From positions 36,081,336 to 36,145,335 of the forward strand of contig OZ007582.1 in assembly GCA_963931925.1 (NCBI GenBank): a DNA stretch of 64,000 nt, given 5' to 3'. Shown here piece by piece: positions 44,157 to 57,069 of the stretch; position 1 is the first letter of the stretch; each line of letters begins with the position of its first letter. The translations under genes and the position numbers were made by a program. The notes beneath the pieces are model-generated. The model was given only the letters and a program-made list of their open reading frames with translations. It had not been told where the DNA came from and did no database searches. This DNA comes from Onchidella celtica (taxonomy: Eukaryota; Mollusca; Gastropoda; Systellommatophora; Onchidiidae).

Positions 44157-44216
44157 TCTAGATCTAGATATCTAGATTCTAGATCTAGACTCTAGAGATC
44201 TAGATCTAGATCTACT
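44157..44216. repeat. Self-complementary (GATCTA)n repeat
   Basis: A dense run of TCTAGA and AGATCT words forms a palindromic hexamer repeat with interruptions. Smaller clusters lie at 43670-43680, 43838-43853 and 46308. It can fold on itself on either strand. Confidence 0.7.
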
Positions 44217-44394
44217 TATAACAAGACAAACATAGGTCTAATATAACGACAGAGGGCTGATCACTTGTGGGCGGCTTAGAGTATCGGGACATCAATTGTC
44301 GACTAGTGCCTCACTTTGAGCAAATCAATCTAAATCAGATCTACAATCATCTGCAAGATCAGTAGATAAAAATCATGACAATTGACATGTTGCA

Positions 44395-45110
44395 TTAACT
44401 AACCGGTCGCAGTAACAGACCTGCAGAAATACACTGACACATTTCAGCGCATTCAAATAATGCCCTTGCAATGTTTTTAGGGCTTCCTTCATAGTTTTGC
44501 ATTTTCCGCAAGACAAACTTACGTAATGAGAAATGCAAGATCAGTTCTACAGATCGGATCCTAATGATATTCAAACTTCTGCATCTTGTACTTTGAATTA
44601 ATGAGCGGTAGCCCGCAAGCAATGTCTGCTTGAGTGGCCGCCCCTTAACGAAGTTGCCACTCAAAACTTTTGGATTACGCCAGAAGGTTTGAAAATAGAA
44701 ATGAGTTTCTGCTTTCGCCAAACCCAGGTGTGTCCTTCTTCACTTGGCTCTACGAGATCAAACTGAGGAAGGTCTTCCCCACGTCCGCGCCACTTACCAA
44801 AAACTTAAACATAATAATTATGATGAAGACCTCCCCTAACCGGCGCTTTCGTTCTTTCTTTGTCCCGTACAAATACTAAACCCAACCCAACCTTTTGATA
44901 AGCCCGCTGAAAAGTCCCCTCTTTAGTCAAAATTGAGCAAAAAGAAAAGGTTGTATGTTGCGAAGCCCCGCGTGAGAAATAAAACCCAAACAGTACAAAG
45001 CAAACTAAAGAGAAGACAGAAAATGCATAAATTTTCGGCTTTCGCCTTTGTCAAGTGACCCTTTAGTGTGTTTTCTCGACTGGCGCGGACGGGCGGAGGA
45101 CCTCCCCAAA
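44395..45110 (-). promoter_or_regulatory. Possible upstream exon/promoter region of the minus-strand locus
   Basis: This is GC-richer than its surroundings, with GGCGCGGACGGGCGGAGG at 45082-45099 on the + strand. Two strong minus-strand donors occur: GTAAGT starting at 44793 (after TTTTTG) and at 44522 (after CTCATTAC). A 108-codon minus frame at 44395-44721 is unrecognised. It lies upstream of exon D in transcription order, so it could hold the first exon, but no TATA box or initiator is clear. Confidence 0.25.
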
Positions 45111-47130
45111 CTGAAATTACTTATATAATGAAATTCCTGGAGGAAGAAGTTCTAAGATACACGGTTTATTATAACAATTTTGCCCGCAACATTTCAGTTG
45201 ATGAATATCAATAATTGATCTATGGTCTGAAATTTACCCGGCAATTTAGAGTCCTTACCAGATAGTCCCTACTGTTAGTATAGTAGGCTACTATTCACAA
45301 AAGACTCCATTTTTTAACGTGAACTAAAATTTAGGTACATGTTGCTGTCAATTGTCATTAAGTGTCAAGTTCCTGACTTAAAGTTAAAAGGACGGACTAT
45401 TAAATTATAAATTATCTAGAAGGATTTCCTAAAAAGTGTCAGGTCCTACATGGGAAATGAAGTCTCCCTCAGTCTGACATGAAAATGGGCAGTTGTCCTC
45501 GTAGAATCCGCTGACTGTTAGTGTTAGGCTTAGCCTATATCTCTATGTTTTAACTTTGCACTTCATGATTTACTCATTCGAGTAGGCTGATTTGATACTT
45601 GACAGCGGAATGTCTCACAGATTAAAAACATATAAAATAGATTACTAATACACTGTCTAAGTGGGATTTTCCATTGTTTCCAGATTTACATGGACAAAAG
45701 TATCAGTAAATAGAACGTACCTTGTGCCTGTGCTGCATACGTGGTATGTAAAATGAATGTTTCTGATAACAGTACTAGCCTGCGTAATGTAATGCTTTGT
45801 CAATTTGTGACCGGTTGACTGATCTTTCTTTCAGCCGTTTGATGGTTAATTTGCACGATTGAAGAGAACTCACTAAAAAATAGCATGGTTTTTACATCGG
45901 AGTGTGATTTCGTAGTGAGCGATATTAAAATAAACTGCACGAGTTCAAGAATTTAGTGCAACGTACAAAATCTCATTATACCCAACGGCTTCAGCGCTGC
46001 AAGCAAATAAGGGAAAATGTATTTCCGGAAAGAGGAAAATAAATTTTTTTTTTTTTTGCACTTCTAGAATTAGTACAGCGCCTGCAACTTCACGGGTCAA
46101 GGATAAACATTGAATTTCTATTCACCCTTAATTTTTAAAATCTTGTTTGGATTTTACGTTTTCTCCCTTTTCCCATTTCTCGTTTGTCTATATCAACAAT
46201 TTCTTAAATTAGCTCCCCGCCCACCCCATCCCCACCTCAAAATCGTTGGCCCATGTCAACTGGCCTACCTGTATCTCTCCCCCCCCCCCCCAAGTTCTGT
46301 CCGTGAAGATCTAGATCTTTTGCCCATCTTATTATTAAAAAAAAAATAGTGGCGGGAGTATTGCCTTGTGGTGCAATTTCGCCACTTTTTTTTTCCCCCT
46401 CAACGCTGCAGCCTTAAAGACAGTTACGAAAAATATAAAATTAATTTTCTTAGGTGTCAAGTAATCTAACCCAATCGCTTTTGTATCGAACTATTGTGTT
46501 TATTGGAGTTTCAGGCTATCTTTTAAAAATGTTGTAATGACGGTAACATACAATGAACTTATTTGGGCTCCCTTCGATAAGCCCAGTGCACGGGAGACTG
46601 TATTTGACATGCGCTTAATTTGAACATTAATTAGATGAATAGATGGGGGTAGGGTGGGTAGAAAAGCAGAGATTGGGGAGGACGTGGAAAGAGGTGGGGG
46701 GGGGGCTGATAGAAAGAAAACAACGCCGATTAAAACAAGACCAAGAGATTAAGGGTGAGTGGAAGTCCAATTTTTTTTCCTTGGCCCGTGAAACGTGTGG
46801 TCTCTAGATCTACTTCTACAAAATCGAGTTCAAAACAAAAATAATAATAATAATTGATTAAATTTGTAAGTGAAGTGCTTTATAAGGGAACTAACCATTA
46901 AAATATTTATTGGCTTGCTCAGGACGCATTACTCAGTTAATTCCCTTCCTTTTCTTGACCATCAATGTCCTTAACACAAAATATTATACTGTAGATGAGA
47001 AGGGAAGAAGGAGAGACAGGTGACAGGAAGAGTAAAAAGAGATATAATTTTTAAAAAATGGAGAGATGGATAGAATGAAGAGGACCGGGGAGGAATTAAA
47101 AGGAAGATGAACAACATGAAGGAATAAAAC
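45111..47130. other. Non-coding stretch
   Basis: No gene recognised. Poly-C at 46280-46292 and a G-run at 46697-46706 break otherwise AT-rich DNA. Confidence 0.4.
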
Positions 47131-47209
47131 TGGAGTGGACAGAGTAAAGAAGAAGAAAAAAGTGTTCGTAATATCAAATGAAATGATGATGAATAACAGT
47201 AATGTGCAG

Positions 47210-47256
47210 GAGAGAGAAATAGGGAGTGAGAAAGAGAGAGTGAGAAGGAGACAGTA

Positions 47257-47296
<40 letters not shown>

Positions 47297-47620
47297 GGGA
47301 GGCAGGGAAAGATAGTGAGTGAGAAAGAGAGAGAGAGTGTTTGTGTGTGCGAGAGAGACAGGGAGAGGGAATGAAAAAAAGAAAGTGAGAAAGAAAGAGA
47401 GAGAGAGAGAGAAAAGGGGAATGAAAAAGACAGAGTGAGAAAGAGAGAGAGTAAAGGGGAATGAAAAAGACAGAGAGAGAGAGAGAGAGAGAATGAGTGT
47501 AAGAAAGGGAGAAAGAGGAGAATGAGTGTAAGAGAGGGAGAAAGAGAGAGAGGGGAAGGGGACGGAAAAAAGTGAGTGAGAAAGAGAGAGAGAGACAGAT
47601 AGGGAGACGGTGCCAAAGAG
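47210..47620 (+). repeat. (GA)n-rich microsatellite block
   Basis: Long, imperfect GAGAGA runs are separated by GTGAGAAAG, GGGGAATGAAAAAGACAGA and AGTGTAAGA words, some repeated at about 60 bp spacing. The long Ser/Leu-rich minus-strand frames (46971-47711 and others) come from this composition and are not genes. Confidence 0.85.
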
Positions 47621-47699
47621 GGGCAAAGTGTATGTATGTTGGGGGGGGGGAGGGGAGGGCAGACTGAGGGAGAGAAAGAGAGAATGCTCCTATGGACCG

Positions 47700-49571
47700 A
47701 TTACTGCCCATATTGACACTGAATTGACACCTGATATTTCCTGACGTGTATCTGTATTTGTACAGGTATCGGTGTGAAACTACGACAGATATTTGTGTAG
47801 CCTAATGCGCGATTATTCCTCTCTCTATTACGCCAAAATCATCTTATACGGAACTAATAGAGACCCCTTTAGAACTCCGATCATGTGTACAAGTATCGTT
47901 TTGTTAAAAAGTTCTCTAAATGCTGATGCCAGAGGTTTTGATTTCGTTGACTCGATCTTTAGACCACGGGGGATAACTCAGGAAATATCATCTTACTAAA
48001 CAAACCGATCAGTTGCTGCAGAGTCACGTCTCCTGACAGCTCCGTTGTGAGAGTTCTCGTACAATAATGAATTTCACCCAGTTCCGGGCAGTGCTGGCAA
48101 TGGAACATGAAGACATTGGTGTTTCATACATCTGAGCACATGATTTGGTACAGCGCTTTTAGAAACTTGTGCCCTCTGTCTGCTGCAAGTTTATAGAAAA
48201 TTGATTATTGTATTGCAATAATTTTGGGGGGGGGGGGGGCAAAATTATACATCTGAGCATGTGATTTGATATAGCGCGTTTTTAAACTTGTGCCCTCAGT
48301 CTGCTACAAGTTTATAGAAACTGATTGTTGTACTGCATTAATTTTTGAGGGGCAAAATTATGCAATCTTAGGTTTTCCACGACCTCCAGATTTTCTATAT
48401 CCACAGGCAACATGAATTTTTTAGAATGGCGAATAACTATGATTTTTTTTAAATGATACTAAAACATTTGATTTACAGCAAAGACGGCAGATACAATAAG
48501 CTGAGACACTCCATTCTTTGCATTGCACGAAAAGAATGTTTGATGTAATGATAAATTAATGATGCGGATTTGTTATGACTATCTGACTCGAGCAAGATGA
48601 ACCTTGCACATTTTTTATATCAAACCCACGCAATGCAAGACTAATAGAACTTTTTGTTACGCCATAATTCAGTGCTCAATACTTGTACACAGATATGACC
48701 GGTAATGTGTAAAGTGAGACGCAGAACGAAATTTCCGATCATACTTTTCGATTTTATTCGATGAAAATGTGTCCCTTTTATTTTCGCAGCCCAAACAATT
48801 CGTGAATAAATAATAATAAAGACCGAACTCTGTCCAAAAAGGGATGTGTCCACGTAATTTATCGTCGCAAATTGTGGCAGTAATTACAGTTTTGAAATTT
48901 CTGGTGACCTAGTCAGGACGTTTTGGCTCCATTATAGTGAATGCTACAGTAACTGCAACTTAAAGAAAAGACAAACAGCCAGATTTTCCAATAGTGTTCA
49001 AAGTTATAATTACGAAATAAGTGACCTCAATCAAGGTCTCCAGCCATTTGCTGAAGTGTAAACAAAATTCGATATTTTCCTAATACTGGCTTTGTAAAAT
49101 ACGGCATTGTTCATGATTTCCATTATCTAGTATCCTTTGTTTACAGTAAACGTACCATTACTTGTTCACGTCACTTCCTTTTTCAGTACTGCTGATTTGA
49201 TCTAGAGGACGTCAATTATTGTCCTATTTTGAAAACAAGATTTCCCCTACAAGGGATGTTTCCTTGTCCACTAGTTAATGTGTGTACCTTTTGAAAGGAA
49301 TTGGTGACGTATTGTGTGTAAACCGACTACATTTCTATCCTGAAATTCTGAAGCATTTTTTTCACAAGGTGAAACAAAAATATACAAAATATACAAAAAA
49401 AGAAACAAAATATATACGAAATTAGATAACTTTTCCAGGTAAGACAAATTGCCAAGAACATAGCTATACTGCCATGTAGTCTTCAGTTTCCATAGATAAC
49501 ACTCAACAGTGGTTGACTCAACAATTTACATAACAGAGATAAAGTCATTATTATTATTTATTTATTTTTGT
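47700..49571. other. Non-coding stretch with a local duplication
   Basis: A direct duplication of about 120 bp lies at 48126-48247 and 48248-48362, sharing ATACATCTGAGCA and AACTTGTGCCCTC words. A fragment of the 57070-57430 repeat family lies at 48700-48790 (GTAGAACG/GCAGAACGAAATTTCC). No gene recognised. Confidence 0.45.
48126..48362 (+). repeat. Two-copy tandem duplication, about 120 bp
   Basis: Both copies run CATCTGAGCA(C/T)(A/G)TGATTTG, then AACTTGTGCCCTC, then CTGC.(A/G)CAAGTTTATAGAAA, and end in GGGG-CAAAATTAT. They differ by a G-run of 16 in copy 1. Confidence 0.75.
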
Positions 49572-49777
49572 ATAGAGGGATCTGTCCCCCTCTGGCAGGG
49601 GTGTGGGGACAGGGGCATTGCTCTCTCTGCCCTCTATAAGCCCGGCTCTAGGTAGTGAGAACTGTCAGTGTCGCAACAATCCGCAGAGCTACTTACATAA
49701 TACCTGCATTGTAAGTCGCCCTTATGATTGAAGTCAGCGCAAACAACGTGACGTCAGCAACTCCTTCAACTGTATTA

Positions 49778-49980
49778 GGGGTGAAACAGATCAAAGCTGG
49801 TGTAGGCGTGAGACCGATGGCTCGCTGTCCGTACATTTTGCTTCATTTTTAATAGGCACTGGCCGCTGCATCCCGCTAGGTCAGCGTGCGGGGCAATGCC
49901 TATTGTGCTGGTGTAAGGCAAAATTTACGGACGTCGAGCCCCGGTCTGGAGCCTACACCAACCTTTGTCTGTTTCACCCC
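49778..49980. mobile_element. 203 bp palindromic MITE, Harbinger-like, TTA target duplication
   Basis: The ends GGGGTGAAACAGA...TCTGTTTCACCCC are inverted, and the inverted homology continues through GGTGTAGGC, GTCCGTA.ATTTTGC and AATAGGCA to the centre, so nearly the whole element folds on itself. TTA flanks both sides (49775-49777 and 49981-49983), as expected for PIF/Harbinger elements. Beyond that, GTGACGTCAGCAAC.CCTTCAAC stands as a direct repeat on both sides (about 49748-49770 and 49998-50020). No coding capacity. Confidence 0.82.
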
Positions 49981-50469
49981 TTATGGTCGAAACTAGCGTG
50001 ACGTCAGCAACACCTTCAACCATATTAAGCCTACACACAAGAGGCCAGCACGTTTTTTTCGTTTTATAATTTTTCTTTTAATTACTGCCGCAGCGCAGTT
50101 ATTTACACTGACGGCATCATTATCCGATTTCACCCACTTGTCCTCAGCAGTTAAGTTAATCACCAACTGCAGAGAAGTTAAAATTGTTCATAAGAAAAAA
50201 AAAGAGAGAGAGAGAAGAAAACGAAAAAGAAAAAAAAAAATGAACTGAAAATCTGGCTATTACCATCGTTTTGCCCGGCTCATGGTTTAAATAGTCAATA
50301 TTTACACACGGAGTTTGTGAACATGATGTGAAAAATTAGGAGCTAAAGTGCCTGTCTCACAAGGACTACCATATGGACTATCATATAGTAGTCCTTGCTG
50401 TCTCATTAAGGTGTACTCAGTTCTGTAGGATGTTTGCACAGCCCTTAAGATCATGGTTTTAATTATCAA

Positions 50470-50990
<521 letters not shown>

Positions 50991-51059
50991 TTCTCTGGGG
51001 TAATGAAAGACTTTCATTTTCCATCCCCATCTCTTGACAATGTAAGATTTTAGGGACAA

Positions 51060-52768
51060 AAAAGACTAGTTCAACGTTAATACTGGATTCCTTCCATGTC
51101 TTCTTTGGTAACTGAACATTTTCACATAGCACTTTAAAGCCAGCTCTAGGTACCACGGGTTTTCTTACGTCACGGTACTATAAAGTGCAATGCTTCTCAA
51201 ACTTTTAAGACAGAAAGCCCCCTCTCCCTTTCTTATCAGCTTATCAGCTTGAGATAAGACACACCCCCTCCCCTTCATTGCCCCCCCCCGCACCGCCCCC
51301 TCCTCACTCTTTCTTTCCGAACAAAGGCCAGAACTCTACCCTGTGACCGAGCATCAGTCCATTCGATTGGCCTTCTAGTTGAAACCCAGAGCACCAGCCA
51401 ACTGGTTGGATCTCATTGAAACTCATTGTCGTGACATCACCATTCAGCCAGTTGGCCGATTTACTCCCAAGGGGTAAATTCCCTTATCCCGGAAGTAAAT
51501 TTGCTGTATTTGTTCTGGTATACCGGTATGTATTCACCATTAGTTGTTCATAAAAAAAATATATATATATATAATAAGTGAAATAACATTGTTATGCGCT
51601 ATCATTTTTGTTATTGTTATTTGAACTTTAAATGATAATGTTAAAACCAGCGTTTGAAAATGTCTCCCTTTGTCTGTTGCTTTATTATGATAGAAGTGTA
51701 AACTCAAATTACGGAACAAAACAGGGTGGGGCTAATCACAGAGCTATACAACAGACAAGAGACGGCACTCCCCTACGGTGCCTCTCTTCCTTCCACTAAA
51801 AGATGGCGGCAATTCGAGTGGCTACCTGGCACAGCGCCAATGCAGACAAAAGAAGGGCAATGGACTATTAATTACAGCCCACAATATTAGTACACAACAA
51901 GTGCTCATCATTAATTTTATCAAATTTGTTTTTGTCGAAACCTTACCATTCAGGAGCGGGGTAGCAACACACCCCCAAACACAGGTCATCGGCTAGGGGA
52001 TTTCTCGTCCTGCCGAACACTGCCATGGGTGCTGCAATCTCTGGACAGTGCACCCTAACCCTAACCCTAAAATGACTCTGGACGTCGCAGAAAATCCCTG
52101 TAATATGCTGGAGCTGTTGCTGCCACGCTTCTGAATTTGGTAAAGTGAGTACGAAAAAAAATCACGCCTCCAGGCACCAATGGGCGCACAGTGACTTGAC
52201 TTACTTCCCACTCTAGTCTATCTATTGAGTTCTGTGTGGGGTAAATTTTGTTTCGTAAAGTTGCCAGGGTGAAACGGGAAGGAAAAAGTTGGGAATCACG
52301 GAATAGGAAACTACCAGGAGCGACAGAAGCCCATTTTTTGTCAGTACAGGAAGTATGTACACCGCCATTTTGGATAAAATGCAACTTCACTTGACTTGAT
52401 CGGCAGTGAAATACCCATTGTACATTTCCAAGGGGAGTAAGAGCTTATGAACGGCTCTTGTTTCAACCAATCCCAAAAATATGAACAAACCACCGTAAAC
52501 AGATACACACACTGTCTTTGGTGAACCCCTCGGGTAGAGAGATATAGATTTGCCATCACGGAGATCACAGTCACTCAGGATCATCAGCATTGTATTCCGC
52601 TTCGTTAGTCTTCCCACTCAATGGAGCTGAGATGAAGATATTGCATAATCCATCGTTCTACATACTGAAGCAGCAAAAGCCGGAATCGTAACACCCTTTC
52701 TGTGCTATTGAAACTCGTGAATCCCAAGTGAGAAAGAAAGTAGAATCCCGTTTGGTAACATTATTAGT
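51060..52768. other. Non-coding stretch
   Basis: A hAT-like end CAATGCTTCTCAAACTTTTA lies at 51188, and an inverted-looking GTTGGGAATCACGG at 52289-52302 may be a partner end, but no 8 bp target duplication supports the pair. (CCCTAA)3 lies at 52053-52070. No gene recognised. Confidence 0.4.
52053..52070 (-). repeat. Short interstitial telomere-type repeat (CCCTAA)3
   Basis: Three exact CCCTAA units sit inside ordinary sequence. TTAGGG is the telomere unit of most non-arthropod animals. Three units are too few to show a former chromosome end. Confidence 0.6.
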
Positions 52769-53395
52769 CAATGGTTCTCAAAGCATGTATGGTGAGGCTG
52801 TCGGATGTGGGTCACGGACGCTTTTGAGGGGGTATGTCCTGGCATCCTCTGAGACTCGTAAGAAAAAAATACATCGAGGAAGGGGCTAATTTTGGGGTGC
52901 ATAGGTACATTTTACAGTAACAGTAATCCATTGGAATGTTTGGTTTCATATACTTTTTTTTTCCAGCAAATTAAGTTGCTTCATTTTCTCTTTTGTTGAC
53001 TGTTTAGAATTATCATTGACTGCTGAATTTGATAAATATTTGATTATTTTACTGTTGTCCTAATTTGTCGTAACAACAAAGACGTGTGAACGTTATAAAG
53101 TTGACGAATTGAGTGGTTGGGAAAACTGATTATGGGAACACCGTCCCAGCTAGCAACCTTACGCAGGTCCAATTCGTGGGATTAAAGTCAAGTTTTCACA
53201 TAGGAATGACGTTGTTCCTACACAGATCCGCCGGGTACGACAGTGTATCGGCGTTGGTTTGAAGTAGAAAATCCGCTCCTACTGTAATCCTACGAATCCT
53301 TTAGAAATTCTATGCAAATCTTTGTCGGTTTAACGTAGGGATGCCGACTGGGTGTTAGCTGGGCTTGAAAACAAACTTAGGTTTGAGAAACGCTG
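52769..53395. mobile_element. 627 bp hAT-like MITE with near-perfect 8 bp target duplication
   Basis: The left end CAATGGTTCTCAAA and the inverted right end CAGCGTTTCTCAAAC fit the hAT consensus CAGxGGTTCTCAAAC. Flanks TTATTAGT (52761-52768) and TTATTCGT (53396-53403) match at 7 of 8 bases, the target size made by hAT elements. There is no coding frame, so it is non-autonomous. Confidence 0.75.
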
Positions 53396-54800
53396 TTATT
53401 CGTAACGCCCGGTTTTAATGTCTTGACCGAATACAAAGTATCCGTAATCGATAACAATTCCATTGGTGTTTCTTCCTGGTTTACGCTTGACGCTTTTTAT
53501 TTGTGGAATCGTCCTGAGTGTTACAAGTGGTTACTGGAGAATAGGCCCATTCAGGATCACTGAGTCATCGATACCATTGACCATTTTGACATTTCGCAAA
53601 CCTTAAAGTTCTTGTTTGTTCCAACGTCATTTTTTTTGCGCAACAATTCGATGTTAAAAGTTTGCGGATTATGTACTATGATAAGGAGTTAGCACAGTGG
53701 TTCTCATCCTTTTTCATTCAATCGCCACCCTTAAGCTCCAAATGTTCTTTCATTGCACCCTTTCTCCACCCCCCCCCCCAAAAAAAAAACAACAACCAAA
53801 AACCTAAAACAATTCCTACTCCAACCCAGCATATACATTTCACTAGAAGAGACAGACTACACACAAATTATGACGTTAAGTTTTTCAAAGCTTTATTAAT
53901 GACATAAGACGTGTTGATGATTCATTATAAAACAGAAAATATTCTTTATCAAATCCATTGAATAAAACAGGCCTTTTCGATTCTTAAAACCCATGCACCT
54001 CCGCGTGTTGTTGAACAAGCGAGTGGCTGCCTTGTTTTGCCCTCAAAACTGTCTTCCATTCACGTTTTCGCCTCAACACTCCCCACACTCACCCCCAGTC
54101 GCCCCTTTCCTTCATCGTTTATTCCCTTTGTCGCCTTTTTCTTCGCTTTCGCCCCCACTGGTAATAAAAAATCCCCCCCCCCCTACCCACCCACACACCC
54201 ACTCACAAATACCCACCTGCCTCATTCCCCCTCCCACGCCTTATTGGCTCTGCCAGGGGGGGAGTAGAATCCATCAAAATCATGCGAAATGCCCATTTCC
54301 CTAACCCTTTTTGCCTCTGCCAGGGGAGTAGGACCCCCATGAATCATTCCAATTCCCCCTACTCCCTCGTTCTGGTGTGCACTGCACACAACAATTTAAA
54401 CAAAACACATTAACAAGAACAAAGACACTATCATTGACAAACAGAACATTTCTACGATTAATCTAACCTAAAAAATTTACACCTCTCGATCAGTTGAACT
54501 TCCAGATATCCCAAACAAAGAAGAGATCTTTATCACCAAGGCCCAGGAACGCCATCTGCCGGCACGTCAATAGAGCAGTGACGTCACACCAACTAGTCTC
54601 AAGGCTACGCACCGTACACACCATTATCTATTCATTACCTTTGGTACATCAAAGAGTTGGCGTGGGAAATTCCACTCTCGATGATCAGCAATTGGACAGT
54701 TTCATTTTGACACTCCGTATCATGAATGGTTCTACTCCACGCCTAATGTAAAAATGCCTCAGTGAAGTCAGATGCCAATACGGGAAGTGATGTGTGTTGA
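53396..54800. other. Non-coding stretch with another hAT-like end
   Basis: CAGTGGTTCTCATCCTTTTT starts at 53693, with no paired end seen. A C-rich patch (53770-54340) holds two CTCTGCCAGGGGGGAGTAG-like segments about 70 bases apart (54248 and 54315). CRE-like TGACGTCA lies at 54579. No gene recognised. Confidence 0.4.
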
Positions 54801-54906
54801 TAAATAGAAAGTTTGTTTGGGGGAGAGTCGGAGAGAAAGGGAGATCGTCAGAGGAAGAAAGTTCCTGTCGGACAAGGGTTATGGTCCCTGATTTTCTTAT
54901 ACTCTT

Positions 54907-55073
54907 TGGTTGAGAAGAGAGAGATGGGAGGGGAGGAAGAGAGAGAGAGGGAGGGAGGGGGAAAGAAGGGATGGAGAGAGGGGCCGGGGATCGAGGGAGA
55001 AAGGGGAAGGGAGAGAGAGAGAGAGAGGGGAGGAGAGAGGACAGAGAGAGAGAGAGAGGGGGGGGGGGGAAGA
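54907..55073 (+). repeat. (GA)n/(GGGA)n-rich microsatellite
   Basis: GAGAGAGAGGGAGGGAGGG-like text with G-runs at the right end. Repetitive frames on both strands follow from composition. Confidence 0.85.
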
Positions 55074-55814
55074 GAGACCCATCCATTCATTCCCATCGCA
55101 AGAACGGTACTTCCTCTGCAGTATCACTCTGCAGGATCTATGTTAGAAAAAATTCGCAAACTTTACTGTCCTGCAACGAACCGGAAAGACTTGGAATAAT
55201 GTAAAGAGGCTGGCCCATGATAGAGAGGGATGGAAAGTGTTTGTTGGTGGCCTATACCCTGATCCAGGGTGAGAAAGGCAATGATGATGATGAAGAACAG
55301 TATCTACACACACAAACACACACACACGCATGCCCCCCCCCCACACACACACAAGCACACGCACACACCAGAAAGGAAAAAAACAAACAAACACAGAAAT
55401 TGGAAAGTTGTTAAAATTTGCAGAAACGTGAAACTTCATCCATTTATTTTATTTAAAAAAAAAGAAATACAAAAGGCCAGGCAAGCTTACCAATTCTATT
55501 GAACCACCTCTGCCACTCAAAAAAAAAAACAAACAAAATTAATAGAGCTCAGAATAGCAAACAAAAATAAAGTACCAAAATCGTGACCTCGATATTTATT
55601 TATTCTGTCTCCATTTTCTGAAAAAAACTGGAGATCTGTAAGTATGTAAAAAAAAAATGCACACTTTGACATTTTGTTTAAAATGCGGTGTGGCACTTAT
55701 CAAGCTGTTTCAGAGTTCCGATTTTTAATACATCTCCTTACTATAGCAGCATACGTATCAGGTCGAATTTCTCAGTTCTGCAAAAAGTGGAAAGTTAAAA
55801 ACAAACAGTCGCAA

Positions 55815-55895
55815 AATAGACCGTGAAAAGTGCAAACTGGCCGTTAGCGTGCCGACGCGCTGTAAACCCAAGTCAAACTCAAATTCAAAAATAGG
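55815..55895 (-). repeat. Dispersed repeat, copy 3 (minus)
   Basis: The reverse complement reads GAATTTGAGTTTGAC, ACAGCGCGTCGGCACG, ACGGCCAGTTTGCA, in the same order as 13081-13155. Confidence 0.5.
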
Positions 55896-56866
55896 AAAAA
55901 AACAAACAATTATGAAGCAATATCAAAGCCCAAGTAAATTGTTCAGAAAAGACCAAAAAAAAAATTAAAACTCCAAGGTAATTAATATTTTCAGAAAAAA
56001 AAACCCCATTAAAAATCAGAACTGTTAGATCTAACCTACTTTTCTCTTCTGTTGGTGTCCCCACTTTACAAATTCTCGGTTAAATTTGTATTCACCTTCG
56101 CACTAATTCCCATTTTCCCTCCAATCTTTTTTTTTTTTCCTCTTATTTTCCATCTCAAGTTCACAATGAACTCTGTCCGGAATAAACACATTATACTTTT
56201 TCCAAATTTACTGAATAGCCCGTGAACTGACATCTCTGTGTGAAAGACGCCTTTAAGCAGATTGTCCCAGAACTGGTAAATTGGCGGGGAAACAGCGTGT
56301 ATAATTGGCAGGGGATAAACAGGGAATTTCACAGGCCTGTATTCGCAGCTTATGGAAGATAAGGACCCTTCACAATATTTCCTTTTTCTTTACTTTTCTT
56401 AGAATGAAACTAGTATTGAAACACTTTAATTACATCCGTGAACAGTGGTTGATCCTAAACAATAACCATAATGTGAACAAGCGTCTAAGACTGGTAATTA
56501 CATCTTTGTTTTTTTCTTTAACCTTAAATCACTTAAGTATGACCCAAACGGACTCAAAATTCGACTTAATTACAGAGTTGACCAGGTGGATCATAGAATT
56601 TTCGTCACCAACTGTGCTAAAAAATATGGTTTACATTTTTAATGATTTTGAAAACGCAAAAAGAACTGTTTTGTCGAAGTGATAATTTTCACGCCGTGTC
56701 AGTCATTCAATTCGCTATAGGCAATCGACAAATCGCGATTCGAGTCCTTTCGTGAAGGAAGCACGTGAGAGTTACACCCAGCACGCCCTAGCCGATTTTG
56801 GTCGGCCGGCTAAATGGATCGTGACGTCACAACATTGAGTTTGATTCAGATCCAAGTAAGTGGCTG

Positions 56867-56900
56867 CTGCCCCCTGATGCTCACTGGTGCCCCCTAGTGC
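56867..56900 (+). promoter_or_regulatory. Two CTCF-like motifs in tandem
   Basis: CTGCCCCCTGATGC (56867-56880) and GTGCCCCCTAGTGC (56887-56900) both resemble the bilaterian CTCF core, GCGCCCCCTAGTGG. They share orientation and start 20 bases apart. A CRE-like TGACGTCA lies just upstream at 56822-56829. Binding is an inference from the motif only. Confidence 0.35.
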
Positions 56901-57069
56901 ACATAATATTTCTTTAATTGAATAATATGTAGATTGCGTGCATATCCGAAGAAGACACTATGCCTGCTGATCCATGAAAGAATTATGATTTTCAAACGTG
57001 GACCAGTAGCGCATCTTTTCCTTTCTGAAAGAGGTTAAGATCTACAATTTGATTTAAACATTTTTATAC

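Noticed and set aside
46971..47711. 246-codon Ser/Leu-rich minus-strand frame
   Set aside because: It is the complement of a GA microsatellite and has equally long companions in other frames.
52053..52070. Former telomere or fusion point
   Set aside because: Only three CCCTAA units and no subtelomeric context; easily chance.
51188..52302. A 1.1 kb hAT element from CAATGCTTCTCAAAC to GTTGGGAATCACGG
   Set aside because: The two ends differ and the flanking octamers (ATAAAGTG and AATAGGAA) do not match.
54813..55199. 128-codon Glu/Arg/Gly-rich frame
   Set aside because: Open in several phases and on both strands because of the GA-rich microsatellite.
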